Below, in pieces: positions 7,840-17,054 of a stretch of 26,770 bases of DNA. The stretch is from UBA11164 sp002420085 (GTDB lineage Bacteria; Pseudomonadota; Gammaproteobacteria; Xanthomonadales; Xanthomonadaceae). Both the position numbers and the translations under genes were made by a program. The stretch spans positions 1 to 26,770 of the forward strand of contig DALYLJ010000026.1 in the NCBI GenBank assembly GCA_031976395.1, in the 5' to 3' direction. The notes beneath the pieces are model-generated. The model saw nothing but the letters and a program-made list of their open reading frames with translations. It ran no database searches and had not been told where the DNA came from. Position 1 is the stretch's first letter; each line of letters starts with the position of its first letter.

Positions 7840-10038
7840 ATGACCGCCCGCGACCCCTTGCCCGTGCTCCGGATCGCCCTGCCGCGGCCCCTGCCGACCC
7901 TGTTCGACTACCTCGCCCCGGACGCTGACCCGGTCGGCCCGGATTGGCTGGGGTGTCGGGTTCGGGTACCGTTCGGATCCGGTCGGTTGATCGGCGTGGT
8001 GGCCGCCCTCGGCACCATCGATCCCGGCGCAGAGGGTCCGGTCTGCAAGCGGATCGAGGCCCGGCTCGATCCGATCTCGCCGTTCGGTGGCGAACTCTGG
8101 GACAGCCTGCACTGGGCGGCCCGCTACTACCACGAACCACTCGGACAGGTGCTGGCGACCGCATTGCCGGCCCTGCTACGCGCCGGGGAAGCGCTTCCGG
8201 ACACCCAGACCTATGGCTGGCGGCTGACCGAGGCCGGGGCTACCGCCCGATCGGGATTGCGGATCGGTGGTCGGCCCCGCCGGCTGGCCGATGCGCTGGC
8301 CGATGCCTGCCGCGACGAGGCCGCACTCGACGATCATCTGCCCGGCTGGCGGTCAATCGCCCGCGACCTGGCGCGGCGCCGTCTGGTCGAACGGGTCGCG
8401 GTGCAGCACCCGGTCGCCAGCCCGATGTCACCGCCGTCCTACGTGCTCAATCCGGCCCAGGCCGAGGCGGTCACCAGGGTGACCGCTGCATTCGGTCGCT
8501 TCGAGCCGTTCCTGCTCGACGGCGTCACCGGCAGCGGCAAGACCGAGGTCTACCTGGAAGCCATCGCCGAAACCCTGCGCCGGGGTCGGCAGGCCCTGGT
8601 CCTGGTGCCTGAGATCGGCCTGACCCCGCAGACCCTGCGTCGCTTCCGCGACCGACTGGGCGTTCCGATTGCCGCATCGCACTCCGGCCTGGCCGATGGC
8701 GAACGCAGCCGGGTCTGGACCGCCATGGCGCGTGGCCAGGCTCGGGTACTGGTCGGCACCCGTTCGGCCGTGTTCACCCCGCTGCCGGAGGCCGGTCTGA
8801 TCGTCGTCGATGAAGAACACGACGCCAGCTACAAGCAGCAGGACGGATTCCGCTACTCCGCCCGCGACCTGGCCTTGGTCCGGGCCAGGGCCCTGGCCGT
8901 GCCGATCATCCTTGGCAGTGCCACGCCATCGCTGGAATCGCTGCACCAGGCCGGCCTCGGCCGTTATCACAGCCTCGCCCTGCGGCAGCGGGCCGGCACC
9001 GGTCGGCCACCGCCAGTGCGTATCCTCGATATCCGTGGCCGTCGTCTGGAGGCTGGCCTGTCCGCCGACGCACTGACCGCCATCGGTGAGCGGCTCGACC
9101 GGGGCGAACAGGTACTGGTGTTCAAGAACCGGCGCGGTTATGCCCCGGTGCTGCTCTGTCACGATTGCGGCTGGAGTGCCCGTTGCCGCAATTGCGACGC
9201 CGCGATGACCGTCCACTACGGCGGCCGTCGGCTGATCTGCCACCACTGCGGCGCCCGACAGACGCCGCCGCCGTCCTGTCCCGATTGCGCCAGTCTGGCC
9301 CTGATTCCGCAGGGCGCAGGCACCGAGCGGATCGAGCAGGCCCTGGCCGCCCGCTTTCCGCAGCAGCCGCTGCTGCGGGTCGATCGGGAAACCACCCGTC
9401 GCCGTGATGGCCTGCAACGGCATCTGGCGGCCCTCGGTGACGGCCCCGGCATCCTGGTCGGCACCCAGATTCTGGCCAAGGGCCACGACCTGCCGCGACT
9501 CAGTCTGGTCTGCGTGGTCGGGGTCGATGAGGGCCTGTTCAGCGCCGACTTCCGTGCCCGCGAGCGGTTGGCGCAATTGCTGATCCAGGTCGCCGGTCGG
9601 GCCGGTCGGGCCGCCATCCCTGGCGAAGTGCTGCTCCAGACGCATCACCCCGACCACCCGCTGCTCACCACCCTGCTGGCCGGTGGCTACGGCGCCTTCG
9701 CACGCAGTGAATTGAGCGAGCGCCAGGCTGCCGGCTTTCCCCCGTTCGCCCACCTTGCCCTGATCCGCGCCGATGCCGAGAGCGAGCCGGCCACCCGCGA
9801 ATTCCTGACCGCCGCCGCCGCCTGCTTCAGCGATCGAACCCGGATCGGCGTCCATGGCCCGCTGCCGGCACCGATGGTGCGCCGGGCCGGCCGCACCCGC
9901 TGGCAACTGCTGCTGTCGGCGGTCCACCGACCCGACCTGCACAGCGCCCTGCACCAGCATCTGAACGACCTGTATCGATTGCCGCAGGCGCGTCGGGTTC
10001 GCTGGTCGCTGGATGTCGATCCGAGCGATCTGTACTGA
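7840..10038 (+). CDS. priA: Primosomal protein N' (replication restart helicase PriA)
   Basis: A 732-aa superfamily-2 3'-5' DNA helicase that recognises stalled forks and reloads DnaB through PriB/DnaT. The length equals E. coli PriA. In order: N-terminal DNA-binding domain (1-105, with LPRPLPTLFDYLAP), winged helix (~110-200), Walker A GVTGSGKT (228-235), the DEEHD box (324-328), and a two-zinc insert with eight cysteines (440, 443, 449, 452, 467, 470, 480, 483). The second helicase lobe follows, with GTQILAKGHDLPRLSLV and VAGRAGR. ATG 7840 is the only start that keeps the conserved N-terminus, although no ribosome site precedes it. It stands alone, convergent with the S8-like gene. Confidence 0.97.
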   Translation: MTARDPLPVLRIALPRPLPTLFDYLAPDADPVGPDWLGCRVRVPFGSGRLIGVVAALGTIDPGAEGPVCKRIEARLDPISPFGGELWDSLHWAARYYHEPLGQVLATALPALLRAGEALPDTQTYGWRLTEAGATARSGLRIGGRPRRLADALADACRDEAALDDHLPGWRSIARDLARRRLVERVAVQHPVASPMSPPSYVLNPAQAEAVTRVTAAFGRFEPFLLDGVTGSGKTEVYLEAIAETLRRGRQALVLVPEIGLTPQTLRRFRDRLGVPIAASHSGLADGERSRVWTAMARGQARVLVGTRSAVFTPLPEAGLIVVDEEHDASYKQQDGFRYSARDLALVRARALAVPIILGSATPSLESLHQAGLGRYHSLALRQRAGTGRPPPVRILDIRGRRLEAGLSADALTAIGERLDRGEQVLVFKNRRGYAPVLLCHDCGWSARCRNCDAAMTVHYGGRRLICHHCGARQTPPPSCPDCASLALIPQGAGTERIEQALAARFPQQPLLRVDRETTRRRDGLQRHLAALGDGPGILVGTQILAKGHDLPRLSLVCVVGVDEGLFSADFRARERLAQLLIQVAGRAGRAAIPGEVLLQTHHPDHPLLTTLLAGGYGAFARSELSERQAAGFPPFAHLALIRADAESEPATREFLTAAAACFSDRTRIGVHGPLPAPMVRRAGRTRWQLLLSAVHRPDLHSALHQHLNDLYRLPQARRVRWSLDVDPSDLY

Positions 10039-10108
10039 CCGGACGATGCGCTGGCGATGCCTGCGGCGATCGCCTCGGAGTCGAATCCATGGCGATCGTC
10101 CGCCGGGT

Positions 10109-10134
10109 GAAGGGGCGGATCGGGCCGCCCCTTC
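10109..10134. terminator. Bidirectional hairpin between convergent priA and S8-like gene
   Basis: A perfect 10-bp stem, GAAGGGGCGG / CCGCCCCTTC, with loop ATCGGG, lies in the 125-bp gap between two genes that end toward each other. No long T-run follows on either side, so the terminator call rests on position and stem strength. Confidence 0.65.
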
Positions 10135-10163
10135 GATGACACGCCCGACCGGGTCGCTCCGCG

Positions 10164-12797
10164 TCAACCGCCACCGGGCAGGAGGATCGGGTCGGCGCCG
10201 ATCGGCTCACCGGGCTCGATCGGCTCGACCGGTTCGATCGGCTTCGGATCGATCGGCACGATCACCGGCGGCACCGCACAGACCGGAGACGGCGCCTGGG
10301 TGCCGTCGATTTCCTCGAACAGGTAAAGCTGCTCGCCACAGCCGCCCTGCGACGGTGGCGACCACTGCACCGGACCGGGGACGGTATCGCCCGGACCGCG
10401 ATAGCAGCCACCGACCTGCCCGGCTGAGTCGCACGGGATGTTGTCGAAGCACGGCCCGAAGGTCGCCACCACCGCGAACGGCTGGCGACCACCGCGCACC
10501 GCTGCCCCGTAGACCCGGATGGCGGTGGCCAGGCTGGCACCGCTGATGCTGCCCATCGGAATGAAGACATCCTCGACATTGTTGGCCGAATCGAAACCGT
10601 TGCCGGTCAGCCGGTGATTGCCGCGATAGGCGACACCGTTGACGATCACTTCCAGATCGAGGTCGTTGACCAGCTTCGGCCCGGCGGTCAGGGTGGCCGC
10701 CGGATCGGTCCAGGCCAGGGTCACCCGCAGGTTGTTGCAGCGCGGGTTCCACACCTTCTGGAAATTCAGGCTGCGCTCCCACAGGCTGCCGGTGCTGGCC
10801 AGGGTACTGGCGTTCTCCCAGACCTTGAGATCACGGTAGCCGGCACGTTCGAGCACGGTGTCGAGCACCGGTCGGCCATAGCCCTGATCGTAGTTCGGGT
10901 AGGCATCCGGGGGCAGCCCTTGACCTGCGTTGCCGGCGTAGGCATCCGGGTCGAACAGCGGTACCGTGGCATTGACCAGCAGGGCCTTGACCAGGGCCGA
11001 ACTGGGTGCCAGCGGCAGCGCCGGATCGGAACTTTCGCGCGGATACAGCCCTTGCTGGAAGTAATCGCGGATCAGGGCAGCAGCGGCCGAGACCGCCGGT
11101 GCGGACGCCGTGGTGCCGGTCAGATCGCCATAGTCGGTGAACGGTGGCGGGGCGATGAATGGCGGCAGGGATGCCGTCAGATTCCAGGCCGGCGCCAGCA
11201 CATCCGGCTTGACCCGCTCGATCGGCGCACAGCCGGCCGTACCGCAGTCGGCAGCCGGCCCACGACTGGAGAAGTGATACATCCAATCACGGGCAGGGCC
11301 ATTGAGGCTTCCGCCGACACTCACCGAATTCTTGGCGTGCGCCTCGTCCGACAGGGTGTAGGCCAGGGCAGGCCCGGAGCCGCTGACGGCGCCAGCGTTG
11401 CCGACCGAGAACACCACCACCTGCTCGCGTGCCGAGCGCAGGGCCAGATGACGGTCGATCGCCTGCGAACGCCAGGAATAGCGGCCCTGACCGGCCCAGT
11501 GACCCCAACTGTTGTTGTGGATCTGCGAGCCCTGATCCAGGGCCGGCTGGAACAGCGCCGTCGGGTAGTCGTCGGGAGGGCAGAACGTACCGGTGTGGCT
11601 TTCGATGTCCTGCATGATGGTCGGCGAGCGCACCGCCAGACCGTCCATGCCGTTGGCCGTACCGAACTGTCCAGTGGTCGGCCCGATCCGATCGCCGGCC
11701 AGCACACCGAGCACACTGATGCCATGCACGGCGGCATCATCGAGCACGGTCACGCAGGCGCCGGCTGCGGTATTGGCCAGCAGCTTGACCGGACCGGCGA
11801 AGGCGGGGTGCGGCTCGACGCCGGTATCGGCAACGGTCACGATCTGGCTTTCGCCCCACACCCCGAGGCTGTAGATCGGATTGAAGAATGCCGGATTGCC
11901 TTGCGCATGGATCTTCTCGGTCTGCATCACCACGCGCATCTGCGAGTTGAACGGCGCACCCTCGTGCTCGCCGAGATCGATCCATTCGACCTCGCTCCGG
12001 GCCGCCACCCCAGCGACCTGCGAGACCGGAATCCGCAAGCGCACAACCTCGCGATCGAGCACCGTCGAGACCGTGCTCGGGCTGTAGCTGGCCGCCAGGG
12101 CGGCACCGGAAACGCCAGGATAGGTCAGCACATCGATATCGACGGTACCGACCGACGGCGGCTTGGGCACCCGGTCGCTGATCCGATGCGCCGGAAGATA
12201 CGGCGTGCAGGCGCCGACCAGATCGGACAGGGCGTCGAGCTTGCCGGCTGCGGTCGAATCGGCGCGAACCAGGAAGGCCGAGGGCGGCAGCGCGCCGATC
12301 ACCTGGGCACCGGTGCCGGCCAGTGCGGTGAGCAGGGCGGGCGCCACCGGCGGTTTGAACGCCACGATCATCGCGGTCGGCCCCGAGCCGTTGACCAGGG
12401 CCACGCAGGACGACCATTGCAGTGGGGCCGCCTGCGGGTACACCGCCTCATGCATCAGGGCCAGTTCACGCGGGTCGGGCAGTGGCTCGTAGCGCAGCGC
12501 CAAGATGGCGATCTGCGCCAGCGTGGCATCGTCGGCCTCGACCACCAGCGCGTCGTCCAAGGCATGGATCACCGCGTCAGGATAGGTGCTGAGGATGACG
12601 CTCCGGGCACTGTCGGTGACGAAGGCCAGCGCCCGGTCGAAGTCGGCGTCCTGGGCGATGACCGGACTGCACGAAGCGGTCGCCATCAGGGCGGTGAGGC
12701 AGGCTGCGGACAGGGGCGTGCGCGCCGTGTCGGCAAGCGATCGAATGCCCGCGCGGCGCGTGTGACGGCTCGGGTGAGAGATGGTTTCGGATGACAT
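10164..12797 (-). CDS. Exported subtilisin-fold (S8) protein with Thr at the nucleophile position
   Basis: An 877-aa protein. ATG 12797 is chosen because AGGAG lies 6-7 nt upstream; the open frame continues to 13106 but is not signal-like. A long-n-region signal peptide (~1-48, ending SPVIA) precedes a ~250-residue N-terminal region and an S8 domain: Asp in VADTGVEPH (~324), His in VHGISVLGVLAG (~358), oxyanion Asn in HNNSWGHW (~428-429). The nucleophile motif, normally GTSxxAP, reads GTTASAP (561-567), so residue 563 is Thr (codon ACG, 11109-11111). A C-terminal jelly-roll with LRVTLAWTDP and LVNDLDLEV resembles KP-43-type subtilases, and a Pro/Glu repeat tail (PIEPVEPIEPGEPI) ends the chain. 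It may be a pseudoprotease. It lies 200 bp behind the kinase gene on the same strand. Confidence 0.85.
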   Translation of the reverse strand: MSSETISHPSRHTRRAGIRSLADTARTPLSAACLTALMATASCSPVIAQDADFDRALAFVTDSARSVILSTYPDAVIHALDDALVVEADDATLAQIAILALRYEPLPDPRELALMHEAVYPQAAPLQWSSCVALVNGSGPTAMIVAFKPPVAPALLTALAGTGAQVIGALPPSAFLVRADSTAAGKLDALSDLVGACTPYLPAHRISDRVPKPPSVGTVDIDVLTYPGVSGAALAASYSPSTVSTVLDREVVRLRIPVSQVAGVAARSEVEWIDLGEHEGAPFNSQMRVVMQTEKIHAQGNPAFFNPIYSLGVWGESQIVTVADTGVEPHPAFAGPVKLLANTAAGACVTVLDDAAVHGISVLGVLAGDRIGPTTGQFGTANGMDGLAVRSPTIMQDIESHTGTFCPPDDYPTALFQPALDQGSQIHNNSWGHWAGQGRYSWRSQAIDRHLALRSAREQVVVFSVGNAGAVSGSGPALAYTLSDEAHAKNSVSVGGSLNGPARDWMYHFSSRGPAADCGTAGCAPIERVKPDVLAPAWNLTASLPPFIAPPPFTDYGDLTGTTASAPAVSAAAALIRDYFQQGLYPRESSDPALPLAPSSALVKALLVNATVPLFDPDAYAGNAGQGLPPDAYPNYDQGYGRPVLDTVLERAGYRDLKVWENASTLASTGSLWERSLNFQKVWNPRCNNLRVTLAWTDPAATLTAGPKLVNDLDLEVIVNGVAYRGNHRLTGNGFDSANNVEDVFIPMGSISGASLATAIRVYGAAVRGGRQPFAVVATFGPCFDNIPCDSAGQVGGCYRGPGDTVPGPVQWSPPSQGGCGEQLYLFEEIDGTQAPSPVCAVPPVIVPIDPKPIEPVEPIEPGEPIGADPILLPGGG

Positions 12798-12997
12798 GTC
12801 TGGCTCCTGGATACGATTTTGTCGGGCTGTTGCGGGACCGAAGCCCAGCCGATCGGCGGGCTCCTGACCGGGAATGCGCAAGAACCGCACGTGGGAGATA
12901 GGCCGACCGTGCAAATTGCGTGGTAGTCCACAGAATCGCGGCTCAGGGGTCGTGTTCCAGCACCCTCGCCCGTGCCCAGTTCCGGGCTCGGTGGCAA

Positions 12998-15463
12998 TCA
13001 ATCGCCGGGACGACAGACCGGATCGTCGCCCGCAGGCGCGGCCTGCTTCCCCCGCGATGGCCAGAGCCGGGCCGACTCGACGAGCAGGGCATCGGCCGCC
13101 GCACATTCGCCCCGAGCAGCCAGCAGGCGTGCCAACGCCCGCATCGGCGCAGCCAGCATCGGGTGCTGCCGGGTCAAGCTGCGGCGATAGCCCTCGATCG
13201 CCCGGACATACAACGCCTCAGCCTCATCTGCGCGGCCCTGGATCACCCGCAACGCCGCCAGATCGGCCAGACTCTCGGCGGTTTCTGCATTCGGCTCACC
13301 GAGCAGGCGCAGCCGACGCTCCAGGGCATCCTCCAGCAACCGCTCGGCCATCACCGGATCACGGTCGCGCAGAATTCGACCCAGGTGGCCCAGGCTGCGC
13401 GCGAGGAAGGGATGATCCGGCTCGAACAGTCGCTGGCGCAGTTCCAGTGCCCGACGGGCAACCGGCTCGGCCTCGGGGTCGCCGACCGCATGCAGGCTCA
13501 AGGCCAGCCCGGCCAACACCTCGGCCACCATCTCCTCCTGTCCGGGCAGGTTCTGCCAACCGCCCAGCGCCAATCGAAACATCTCCACCGCCGCCGCATG
13601 GTCACCGCTGTCGTGCAGCAACAAGGCCAGATTGGCCTGAGTCTTCACGGTCTGCGGGTGATCCTCACCGAACAGCCGCCGGCTTTTTTCCAGCGCGCGT
13701 CGATAGAGCGGATCGGCGGCCTGGTACTCACCGGTCTCGTGCAGCACCAGCGCCAGACTGTTCAGACCGATCGCCACCTCCGGTCGCTGGTCCCCGAGCA
13801 GTTCGCGATGCAGGTCGAGCGCCTGTCGGAACAAACGCTCGGCGGTCGGGTAGTCACCGCTGCGAGCCGCCGCACGGCCGAGCCGATGCAACGCTTCGGC
13901 CACTGCCGGATGACGATCGCCACGCAGTTCACGCTGACGGTCAAGCGCCTGCTCGAACACCGCTCGGGCATCGTCGAACAGGCCCAGGCGTTCGTACAGA
14001 CCCCCCAGTGTTTCCAGCAGTTCGGCCTGGGTTTCAGGCTGCCGATCGAGCGCACCGAGTTCGGCCCGACCGCGATCGAGCAGTTCGCGGGCAGTGAATG
14101 CACTGCCGCGCTCGGCGGTCGGCCCGGCCACCTCGAACATCCGGATCAGCATCGCCGAAACCTGCTCGGCCCGATCACGCTGGCGTGCCGTGCGCGCCTC
14201 CTGCACGAACAGCGCCACCCCGAATGCCAATAGCGCGACCGTCGCCAGCACGGCGGTCGCTACACCGAACCGATGCCTGTGCATGAACTTGCCGGCCCGG
14301 TAAGCGAGGGTATCCGGGCGTGCCGACACCGGATGTCCGGCCAGGTGCCGCTGGATATCCTCGGCCAGTTGCAGCGCCGAACCGTAGCGGCGCAGCGGTT
14401 CCTTGCGCAGTGCGGTCGCCAGGATCGTGTCGAGATCACCGCGCAGGCGCCGGGCCAGGCTTTCCGGCCGCTCACGTCGCAATGCCGCGCTGGCGTTCCC
14501 GGCACGCAGCGCCGCTGCACTGGCCGGCACCGGCTCGCCATCGACGATCGCCCGCTCGACCGCATGCAAGGCCCCACGCGCGTCGATCGGAAACGGCATG
14601 ACACCGGTCAGTAGCTGGTACAGCAGCACCCCCAGCGAAAACACATCCGACGCCGTGGTGATCGGCTCACCGAGGATCTGCTCCGGGCTGGCATAGCCTG
14701 GCGTGCCCATGCGCAGCAGGGTGACCGTCACCGGCTCCTCGGACACCGGATCGAGCAGCTTGGCGATCCCGAAATCCAGCAGCTTCGGCGTCCCGTCCGG
14801 TCGCACCAGCACATTGGAGGGCTTGAGATCACGATGAACCACCAGATTGCGATGGGCGTAATCGACCGCCTCGCAGACCTGACCGAGCAGGCGCAGACGC
14901 TGATCCACGGTCAGACGGTGGCGATCGCAATGGACATCGATCGGCAGGCCGTCGATCACCTCCATCACGAAATAGGGCTGGCCATCGTCGGTGCTGCCGC
15001 CATCCAGCAGCCGCGCGATGCAGGGATGATCGAGGCGCGCCAGGATGCGGCGCTCGCTCAGCAGACGCGCGTCCAGATCGGCGCCGATCAGGCTCTGCCG
15101 GACCAGTTTGATCGCCACATCCTGCTCGAACGCGCCATCCACGCGCCGTGCCAGATAGACCGTCCCGCTGCCACCGCGTCCCAGTTCGCGGATCGTTCGA
15201 TACGCCCCGATCGTCCGGCCGCTGCCGGCGCTGGCCTCCACCGTCTCGACCAGCGCATGGGCGATGGCCGATTCCAGCACCCCATCGGCACCGGCATCAA
15301 CGGCCAACAGGCGCATCACCTCGGCACGCAATTCCGGATCCTCGGTGGCAGCGGTCAGCCAGGCCGCACGCTGTGCCTCTGGAATGGCCAGCGCACCATG
15401 AAACAGCGCCTCCAGCCGCGACCAGGCGACACCGTCCGCTGGCGTATCCGGATCGCCGCTCAT
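12998..15463 (-). CDS. Transmembrane Ser/Thr protein kinase with C-terminal TPR array
   Basis: An 821-aa Hanks-type kinase. A short N-terminal helical region (14-55) is followed by the kinase domain (~87-380): glycine loop GRGGSGTVY (95-103), AIK lysine (119), VVHRDLKPSN (208-217), DFG (230-232), a threonine-rich activation segment, and the ASPE variant of the APE motif (258-261). All catalytic residues are present. A single membrane helix (~400-420) separates it from a long series of kinesin-light-chain-type TPRs (~470-800), which should lie outside the inner membrane and act as the sensing or protein-binding part. The start codon overlaps the stop of the sigma-factor gene (ATGA), indicating translational coupling and shared function. 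No Shine-Dalgarno of its own is evident. Confidence 0.95.
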   Translation of the reverse strand: MSGDPDTPADGVAWSRLEALFHGALAIPEAQRAAWLTAATEDPELRAEVMRLLAVDAGADGVLESAIAHALVETVEASAGSGRTIGAYRTIRELGRGGSGTVYLARRVDGAFEQDVAIKLVRQSLIGADLDARLLSERRILARLDHPCIARLLDGGSTDDGQPYFVMEVIDGLPIDVHCDRHRLTVDQRLRLLGQVCEAVDYAHRNLVVHRDLKPSNVLVRPDGTPKLLDFGIAKLLDPVSEEPVTVTLLRMGTPGYASPEQILGEPITTASDVFSLGVLLYQLLTGVMPFPIDARGALHAVERAIVDGEPVPASAAALRAGNASAALRRERPESLARRLRGDLDTILATALRKEPLRRYGSALQLAEDIQRHLAGHPVSARPDTLAYRAGKFMHRHRFGVATAVLATVALLAFGVALFVQEARTARQRDRAEQVSAMLIRMFEVAGPTAERGSAFTARELLDRGRAELGALDRQPETQAELLETLGGLYERLGLFDDARAVFEQALDRQRELRGDRHPAVAEALHRLGRAAARSGDYPTAERLFRQALDLHRELLGDQRPEVAIGLNSLALVLHETGEYQAADPLYRRALEKSRRLFGEDHPQTVKTQANLALLLHDSGDHAAAVEMFRLALGGWQNLPGQEEMVAEVLAGLALSLHAVGDPEAEPVARRALELRQRLFEPDHPFLARSLGHLGRILRDRDPVMAERLLEDALERRLRLLGEPNAETAESLADLAALRVIQGRADEAEALYVRAIEGYRRSLTRQHPMLAAPMRALARLLAARGECAAADALLVESARLWPSRGKQAAPAGDDPVCRPGD

Positions 15464-16077
15464 GCCGGCCGCGAATCCTGCAACTGATGCAGCAACCAGG
15501 CACGCGCCAGGCGGGTATCGGCGATCACGGTCGGCTCCGACACACCCAACAGCCGTGCCACCTCCGCCACCTCGTAACCGCCGAAGAAGCGTAATTCCAT
15601 CACCTGCGCCTTGCGCACATCCCGTTCCGCCAGCCGTTCGAGCGCCGCATGCAAGGCCAGAAAATCGATCGAAGCCTGACTCGGCCGCAGCAGTGCCTCG
15701 TCCCCCGAATGCTCGGCCGCCAGCAACGACACCCGAGGACCGCCATCGCGGCGCCCGGCATGTACCCGCCGGGCATGGTCGACCAGCACCTGCCGCATCA
15801 AGCGTGCCGCCAGATGCAGGAAGCGATCGCGCCCGTCCACCACCAGCGGTTTGCCGCGCTGCATGCGCAGATACGCCTCATGCACCAACGCCGTCGCTTG
15901 CAGGGTGTGATCGTCGCGCTCGCGCCGCAACGAACGATCGGCCAACCGGCGCAGATCGGCATAGACCAGCGGCATCAACTCCGCCAAGGCCCCGGCATCG
16001 CCGCTGCTCCAGCGCTCAAGCAGCACCGTCGCCTGCAACTCGCGCGCACCGGATGATTGCCCTGTGGAGTCCTGCAT
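15460..16077 (-). CDS. ECF-type sigma factor, TIGR02999 / kinase-linked class
   Basis: A 205-aa sigma-70 family protein. The frame is open to 16191, but ATG 16077 gives the usual family N-terminus. Region 2 includes LLERWSSGDAGALAELMPLVYADLRRLA and HTLQATALVHEAYLRM (58-72); region 4 holds the helix-turn-helix ELRFFGGYEVAEVARLLGVSEPTV (161-184). There is no anti-sigma gene nearby; instead the stop codon overlaps the start of a receptor kinase gene by 4 bp. At the place where ordinary ECF factors have acidic residues in region 2.2 (DDLVQE type), this one has TALVHE, with Thr62 and Thr58 as phosphorylation candidates. This fits sigma factors activated by phosphorylation (EcfP/PknT of Vibrio). 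Target promoters are unknown. Confidence 0.93.
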   Translation of the reverse strand: MQDSTGQSSGARELQATVLLERWSSGDAGALAELMPLVYADLRRLADRSLRRERDDHTLQATALVHEAYLRMQRGKPLVVDGRDRFLHLAARLMRQVLVDHARRVHAGRRDGGPRVSLLAAEHSGDEALLRPSQASIDFLALHAALERLAERDVRKAQVMELRFFGGYEVAEVARLLGVSEPTVIADTRLARAWLLHQLQDSRPA

Positions 16078-16227
16078 CGTGCCGTCCGAAACCGAGTCCG
16101 GTCGAACGATGTTACCCGCAGAACCCGTACCGAATGCACACCGATCGTGATCCAGCCACCACGCCCCGCTGACCGCGACTGAAGAGGCCAAGCGTGGGTC
16201 TGCACGCCCTCGGCGCCGCTCCCCGGA

Positions 16228-16977
16228 TCAATCGATCAGCGGCTTGAAGTCCGGCCCGGACATCGGCTCCACCCCCTCGGGCATCCGTCCGTTGTACTCG
16301 ATCAGAACCCGCTGGTTGAGCGGCGCATCGACATTGACCCGCGCCACCTTCGCCTCGATCTCAGGATTGCGCGCGAGCGATGCGATCAGATCCCCGATCA
16401 GATAGCGCGGCGCCCAGCCGATCATCCGATAGTCGTCGGTGAACAACGAAACGGCCAAGCGCGTAGCGGGATTGTTCAACTCGACCATGACCCTGAGCGG
16501 ATCACCGGATTGCATATCGATCGCCCGGTTGACTGCCTGCTCGTCAAGGTGGCGCACACCATGGAGGAAGAATCTCACTCGGAAGTGTCCCTCGGCGTCA
16601 GCGCTTACCTTCGGGAAGACTTCGAGGTTGTCGGTCATCCGCTGCCCTCCGGACACCGACAGGATCGCGATCGGGTCTGCCCGATCGCGGTCCAGGTCCA
16701 GCCACTCGATGTAGTCACCGAAATCGCGTCGCTTCGGCGAAAGCACCCGATTCTCGAACAGCGGAAACAGTCGCTCCGACCGATAGTCGCGCTTGAAGTC
16801 CGGGAAGGCCAACAATGGCTCGAAGCCCGCCTCCTGCTGAGCCTGCATCGCACCACGAATGTAGCGGAATCGGTAGTCCGAACGTTCAGGCGCCGCTTCC
16901 AGGAGACCGACCGGAAACCAGGCGCGACCTGACGGCGAACCGTCGGATGCCTGCCAGGCGAGGAATAGACTTCTCAT
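16228..16977 (-). CDS. Stand-alone HIRAN-domain protein
   Basis: A 249-aa cytoplasmic protein with no signal or membrane segment. The N-terminal half (RFRYIRGAMQAQQEAGFEPLLAFPDF, then LFPLFENRVLSPKRRDF) is a conserved module that usually precedes HIRAN domains in bacterial proteins and loosely recalls the HipA N-terminus. Residues ~130-205 have the HIRAN pattern: FFLHGVRHL, SGDPLRVMVELNNPATRLAVSLF, MIGWAPRYLIGDL. In eukaryotic Rad5/HLTF the HIRAN domain binds 3' ends of single-stranded DNA; the role of bacterial single-domain forms is not known. The ATG at 16977 has only a weak ribosome site. It is 150 bp upstream of the sigma-factor gene on the same strand and 106 bp downstream of the S41 peptidase gene. 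Confidence 0.7.
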   Translation of the reverse strand: MRSLFLAWQASDGSPSGRAWFPVGLLEAAPERSDYRFRYIRGAMQAQQEAGFEPLLAFPDFKRDYRSERLFPLFENRVLSPKRRDFGDYIEWLDLDRDRADPIAILSVSGGQRMTDNLEVFPKVSADAEGHFRVRFFLHGVRHLDEQAVNRAIDMQSGDPLRVMVELNNPATRLAVSLFTDDYRMIGWAPRYLIGDLIASLARNPEIEAKVARVNVDAPLNQRVLIEYNGRMPEGVEPMSGPDFKPLID

Positions 16978-17054
16978 GGCATCTCACTCAAGACCCTTCG
17001 GCCAGTCTCCAGCGCAGTCCGCCAGACCGCGCGGCGAGCCTGGCCCCACACCGA

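Noticed and set aside
7601..7843. 80-codon plus-strand frame whose TGA overlaps the priA ATG
   Set aside because: It would look like a coupled leader, but the GTG start has no ribosome site, and the translation is low-complexity with a duplicated RKASG from the 15-bp repeat.
8428..10167. 579-codon open frame on the minus strand
   Set aside because: Antisense to priA; composition typical of a shadow frame.
10614..12794. 726-codon open frame on the plus strand
   Set aside because: Antisense to the S8-like gene; no protein-like motifs and no ribosome site.
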